The notes beneath the pieces are model-generated. The model was not told the origin of the DNA, did not search any database, and was given only the letters and a program-made list of their open reading frames with translations. From positions 1 to 8,026 of the forward strand of contig JAJAYX010000313.1 in the NCBI GenBank assembly GCA_026785985.1: 8,026 bases of DNA, written 5' to 3'. The position numbers were made by a program, and so were the translations under genes. Shown here one piece after another: positions 5,134-8,026 of the stretch. The stretch comes from Rudanella sp. Its GTDB lineage: Bacteria; Bacteroidota; Bacteroidia; Cytophagales; Spirosomataceae. Positions within the stretch are counted from its first letter, which is position 1. Each line of letters begins with the position of its first letter.

Positions 5134-6891
5134 ATGAAGCAAGTTATACTATGGTTTTACGGGCTTTGTCTGATCGGTTTTCCGGCGATAGGTCAGGTGC
5201 GTGTGCGCGGGCAGGTGGTGTCGGGGCGCACGGGCGAGGCCATTCCGTTTGCGTCGGTGGGGGTTCAGAATACCAGTCTCGGCACGGTAGCCGACAGTTT
5301 GGGACGGTTCAGTTTGCTCATCGGGAACCCAAGCCAAACCCTGATTGTGCAGTCGATGGGATACGTAACCCAGTTTGTTTCGATGAACCAATCGGCTCGT
5401 ATCGAATTAAACGACAGTCATTTGCAGTTGAACGAGGTACGGATAAGGGCCGTAAATGCCGCCCACCGGATTATCCGGCAAACGGTTGCCAACCTTCCCC
5501 AAAATGACTCGGATCAACTGGCTTCGTACCAGTACGAAGCCTACCACGTTACCACCATGAGCCGTTTGGATGGCTCCCGGAAACCATCGTCCGGTCAGGC
5601 TTTGTACGTAAACGAGTCGTACTCGTCGCGGCAGTTCCTGGCTCCCAACCTCAGTCGCGAGGAAATTATTGGCTCCCGCACATCAGGCACTCAAACGACC
5701 CTGCTGGCCAGTTTACGCCCACTTTTACAGCCGTTTGGATTTCATAAGCCGCAGATTTTGGTGAAGCCCCCCCTGATGAAGGAGCAGGTGAGCTACCTCA
5801 ACCCCCTTTCGCTGAACAGCGAAACCGTTTACGATTTTTTCTGGAGCGATACACTCGTCCACACCCCCGGCGACACCACGTTTGTGATCGACTACGAACC
5901 CCGGCGTGGACGTGGTTTCGTCGGACTGAAGGGTGTACTGCAAATCCGGTCGGGCAGTTTCGCGCCCGAATACGTGCTGGCCGAACCTGCAGACCCGGCT
6001 ACCATGCTCCGGTTTCGATTCGAGCAAACGTATCAGTTGGTGCAAGACCACTGGTTTCCGGCTGAGATTCGGTCGGAATGGATCCTCAGCCCCTCGGCCA
6101 TGACGGGCGTGGGTACGTTGCGGATCGAGTCGCGGAGTTTGCTGACCAACGTGCAACTCAACCCGCCCATTCCTCCCGCAACCTTCGATCAAATCAGTGT
6201 GGTGATGCGGCCCGATGCCGCCCGGCAGTCCGACGCATTCTGGCAAACCCACCGGCTCGACTCGCTGACCGCGCCAGAGCAACAGACGTTTGTGCGGCTG
6301 GCGGAGCTTCGCGGCTGGCAGCGGTTCAAAACCCGAACCCTGCCCACGCTCGGCGAGTGGGGTTTGGCCGGGATGGTGCCGATGGGCCGTTACCTGAACC
6401 TGTCGAGCCAAACGCTTTTAGACGCAAACCTGTATGAAGGCACCCGTCTGACCCTCAACGTGTTGACCAGCCCGGCGTTTTCGTCCGTGCTGCGGTTAGA
6501 CGGTAAACTCTCGTATGGCACCCGCGACCGGATTGTGAAATACGAAGGCCGGGCGCGGGTGCTGCTTCATTCGGCCAGTCGGATGTACCTCACGGGCGCG
6601 TATCGGTTCGATGTATCGGAGCCGGGCAACGTGCAGTTTTTTATCTGGAATAACCCCCAGATTCCCTACGAACTGCTGCGGACGTTTCTGCTGTCGCGGG
6701 CCGACAGTTTGCGGCAATGGCGGCTCGAAGGGTCGTTCAGGATGTTCAAACACACCACCGTAACGGTATCGCTGATCGACGAAAGCCGCCGACCAACCTA
6801 CGCCTATCGGTTCCGCCCCCCCGAATACGAGCATATGCCGATGATGGCGTTTCGCACAACCGATTTTTGTTTAGGGTTCCGCTACGCCTAG
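5134..6891 (+). CDS. Carboxypeptidase-regulatory-like/DUF5686 outer-membrane protein, N-terminal part ending at an in-frame TAG
   Basis: 585 codons run to TAG at 6889-6891. Residues 1-20 form a signal peptide (K2, hydrophobic core, AIG before Q21). Residues 24 to about 95 form a CarboxypepD-reg-like beta-sandwich: VRGQVVSGRTGEAIPFASV, then LGTVADSLGRFSL and VQSMGYV. From about 105 onward the protein resembles DUF5686, beginning with the helical AAHRIIRQTVANLPQN and ending with amphipathic barrel strands. Such proteins sit in the outer membrane of Bacteroidota; their role is poorly defined. The reading frame continues past the stop for another 216 codons of clearly homologous barrel, so the original gene was about 802 codons (5134-7542). 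The truncated protein would lack the final barrel strands and is probably not correctly assembled unless the stop is read through or is a sequence error. Confidence 0.8.
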   Translation: MKQVILWFYGLCLIGFPAIGQVRVRGQVVSGRTGEAIPFASVGVQNTSLGTVADSLGRFSLLIGNPSQTLIVQSMGYVTQFVSMNQSARIELNDSHLQLNEVRIRAVNAAHRIIRQTVANLPQNDSDQLASYQYEAYHVTTMSRLDGSRKPSSGQALYVNESYSSRQFLAPNLSREEIIGSRTSGTQTTLLASLRPLLQPFGFHKPQILVKPPLMKEQVSYLNPLSLNSETVYDFFWSDTLVHTPGDTTFVIDYEPRRGRGFVGLKGVLQIRSGSFAPEYVLAEPADPATMLRFRFEQTYQLVQDHWFPAEIRSEWILSPSAMTGVGTLRIESRSLLTNVQLNPPIPPATFDQISVVMRPDAARQSDAFWQTHRLDSLTAPEQQTFVRLAELRGWQRFKTRTLPTLGEWGLAGMVPMGRYLNLSSQTLLDANLYEGTRLTLNVLTSPAFSSVLRLDGKLSYGTRDRIVKYEGRARVLLHSASRMYLTGAYRFDVSEPGNVQFFIWNNPQIPYELLRTFLLSRADSLRQWRLEGSFRMFKHTTVTVSLIDESRRPTYAYRFRPPEYEHMPMMAFRTTDFCLGFRYA

Positions 6892-7542
6892 AACGAACAG
6901 TTCGCGGAGGTGGGGCAGGGGAGCATTGTGGCCCAGGCTCCCTCGCCAGTCTGGTCGGTGCAGGTGATTCGGGGGATAATGAATCGCCTGCTGGGTGGTC
7001 AGTACAATTATACCAAACTCAATACCCGCTACGAGCAACTGATTCGGCACCGGCGATTGGGCGAAACCCACCTACAGGCTACAGCGGGGATTTTGTGGGG
7101 TAAACTGCCCTACCCGTACCTTTATAACGGGCGCGGGGCAAGGTCGGCGTCGAACGTGATTTGGGTGGCTAACCATTTCCAGACAATGGGTCTCTACGAA
7201 TTTACTTCCGACCGCTACGCCACCCTATTTGTAACCCACAACTTCCGAACTCTGCTCGGCAAACCCCGCGTGGGCTGGTTTCGGCCCGAACCATCGGTGG
7301 TGCAGGGTATTTCGTATGGGGGGCTTCGGTCGCCGGAACAGCACGAGGGTATTCCAATCCGAACGTTGGAACGGGGGTTCTTTGAAAGTGGTTTGCTGGT
7401 TGACAACCTCTACCGGCAGCGTGTTCTGAAAGCGGCATATGTGGGTGTTGGGGTGGGTGTCTTTTACCGATGGGGACCAAACGCCAACCCTAACCCAACC
7501 GATAACTGGGCGTATCGACTGGTCTGGAATATTGGCTTTTAA
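6892..7542 (+). pseudogene. C-terminal barrel part of the same DUF5686 protein, separated by the TAG
   Basis: These 216 codons are in exactly the same frame as the preceding gene, directly after the TAG. They encode alternating polar/hydrophobic strands such as LGGQYNYTKLNTRYEQ and YATLFVTHNFRTLLG. The frame ends with WAYRLVWNIGF, whose final Phe is the usual C-terminal signature of outer-membrane barrels recognised by BamA. There is no signal peptide or own promoter. Possible internal starts (GTG at 6910, ATG at 6979) have no supporting ribosome site, and the product could not reach the membrane alone. It is best read as the severed end of the upstream gene. Base composition matches the upstream part, so the break looks recent. 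Confidence 0.75.
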
Positions 7543-7642
7543 TTGCTCTGGTCACCTCGGTTTGGTAATGCCCGGCTTTTTCATACTCGATTCAAGCGTT
7601 GTGGGGATAATGTCGAGGATAGATAACAACGCAAATAATTCC

Positions 7643-7650
7643 TATATTTG
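7643..7650 (+). promoter_or_regulatory. Putative -7 promoter box of the small downstream ORF
   Basis: TATATTTG fits TAnnTTTG perfectly, in an AT-rich stretch 24 bp before the ATG at 7675. A transcript start near 7656 would leave a leader of about 20 bases. No TTG occurs 17-23 bp upstream, so the -33 element is missing or divergent. Confidence 0.4.
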
Positions 7651-7674
7651 ACTAAGTACGACCGAAGACAGGCC

Positions 7675-7869
7675 ATGAAAACTGTAAAGCCAACAAGCGT
7701 TCGGGAATCGAACAACACTGCACGACCGAAAAAGAAGCGGAATTTAGATACCACCACGTTGAAGCCTTTTTTGGGAAAAGCCCGGAAAATATTTGGGATA
7801 GAGATATCCATACGGGCGAGGGTAATTTTAGCTTCTGATGAACGAGTTTATAGCTGTCCTACCCGATAG
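7675..7869 (+). CDS. Small basic protein of unknown function (possibly a decayed antitoxin-like gene)
   Basis: The frame from ATG 7675 to TAG 7867-7869 encodes 64 residues; a TTG at 7648 would extend it by 9 but overlaps the -7 box. The first half, MKTVKPTSVRESNNTARPKK followed by KRNLDTTTLKPFLGKARKIFG, is basic, polar and protein-like. The second half (IEISIRARVILASDERVYSC) looks less natural. In the next frame the DNA around 7759-7827 reads EAFFGKSPENIWDRDIHTGE and then stops, so an old frameshift is possible. Small antitoxins of Bacteroidota often have a basic head and an LxxFxGK-like segment before a FG tail. That is the only hint, and no toxin gene is visible. I do not recognise it. Confidence 0.3.
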   Translation: MKTVKPTSVRESNNTARPKKKRNLDTTTLKPFLGKARKIFGIEISIRARVILASDERVYSCPTR

Positions 7870-8026
7870 CGGTTTTATCCATACGGCCCATACGAGCGAA
7901 CGAACGCTGGAGCAAGCACAAGTATTTATCAGCACATAACCAACAAGCAAAATGGCTTTTGCCTGTCCCTGGGGCGATAAACCCAGCACGTGACGCTTCC
8001 TCTTTTTGCAGTGAATGGACGCTACC

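Larger units (their letters stand above)
7543..8026. other. Terminal region with little recognisable coding content
   Basis: After the DUF5686 frame ends, 484 bp remain. The only candidate gene is the small ORF at 7675-7869, preceded by a perfect -7 box. No strong terminator hairpin with a T-tract follows 7542. The last 150 bp carry short CCATACG repeats, stop-rich plus frames, and two open minus frames reaching the edge that I could not link to any family. Confidence 0.5.

Noticed and set aside
5725..6411. 228-codon open frame on the minus strand
   Set aside because: It lies fully inside the DUF5686 gene, and its product is rich in R, H, G and P with no family features. It is a shadow frame of GC-rich coding DNA.
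6894..6904. CGAAC-A-GTTCG palindrome just after the TAG, considered as a recoding hairpin
   Set aside because: A 1-base loop cannot form a stable stem, and no pyrrolysine or other recoding genes are in view.
7969..7986. CTGGG...CCCAG hairpin considered as a terminator
   Set aside because: Only 5 pairs around an 8-base loop and no T-tract directly after it.
7868..8026. Two minus-strand frames open to the right edge
   Set aside because: They overlap each other, neither shows a motif or a start in the window, and the Cys/Ser-rich composition does not look like a typical protein.

Overview
The window looks like chromosomal DNA from a Bacteroidota bacterium, most likely a Cytophagales relative of Spirosoma. 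Four things suggest this: promoter-like TAnnTTTG boxes, near absence of Shine-Dalgarno sequences, a carboxypeptidase-D-like/DUF5686 outer-membrane protein, and moderately high GC coding DNA separated by AT-rich spacers. The assignment is inferred from family content, not from a marker gene.

Left part (1-2642): the 5' portion of hldD (ADP-glyceromanno-heptose 6-epimerase, LPS core) runs leftward off the window. Across an AT-rich spacer of about 300 bp, a tightly packed rightward operon starts: a 6-pyruvoyl-tetrahydropterin/6-carboxytetrahydropterin synthase (queD-like), lpxB (lipid A disaccharide synthase) and a GNAT acetyltransferase. These three genes are joined by two ATGA stop/start overlaps. 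Each side of the spacer carries a TACCTTTG-type -7 box. The rightward box is followed at once by a 19-bp palindrome suited to be an operator.

Middle (2640-4844): a 136-bp element with about 29-bp terminal inverted repeats begins in the GNAT stop codon. It is either a MITE-like repeat or a very long hairpin. Next, on the minus strand, comes a start-less 74-codon frame that looks like a gene remnant. It is followed, still on the minus strand, by an ATP-grasp protein and an NRDE/TANGO2-family protein whose genes overlap and are probably co-transcribed (NRDE first).

Right part (4845-8026): a 289-bp divergent spacer with short inverted repeats leads to a rightward gene for a carboxypeptidase-regulatory-like/DUF5686 outer-membrane protein. 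An in-frame TAG at codon 586 splits it; the same frame then continues for 216 codons to a typical beta-barrel end (final Phe). The last 480 bp hold only a small basic ORF of unknown function, preceded by a perfect -7 box, plus some short repeats.

Functionally, hldD and lpxB both serve lipopolysaccharide synthesis and the DUF5686 protein is an envelope protein, so the window has a cell-envelope theme. I see no CRISPR array, phage genes, defence island, tRNA or rRNA, and no clear new multi-gene system. The observations most worth checking are the nonsense codon in the DUF5686 gene, the long inverted repeat, the orphan coding fragment and the promoter palindrome.
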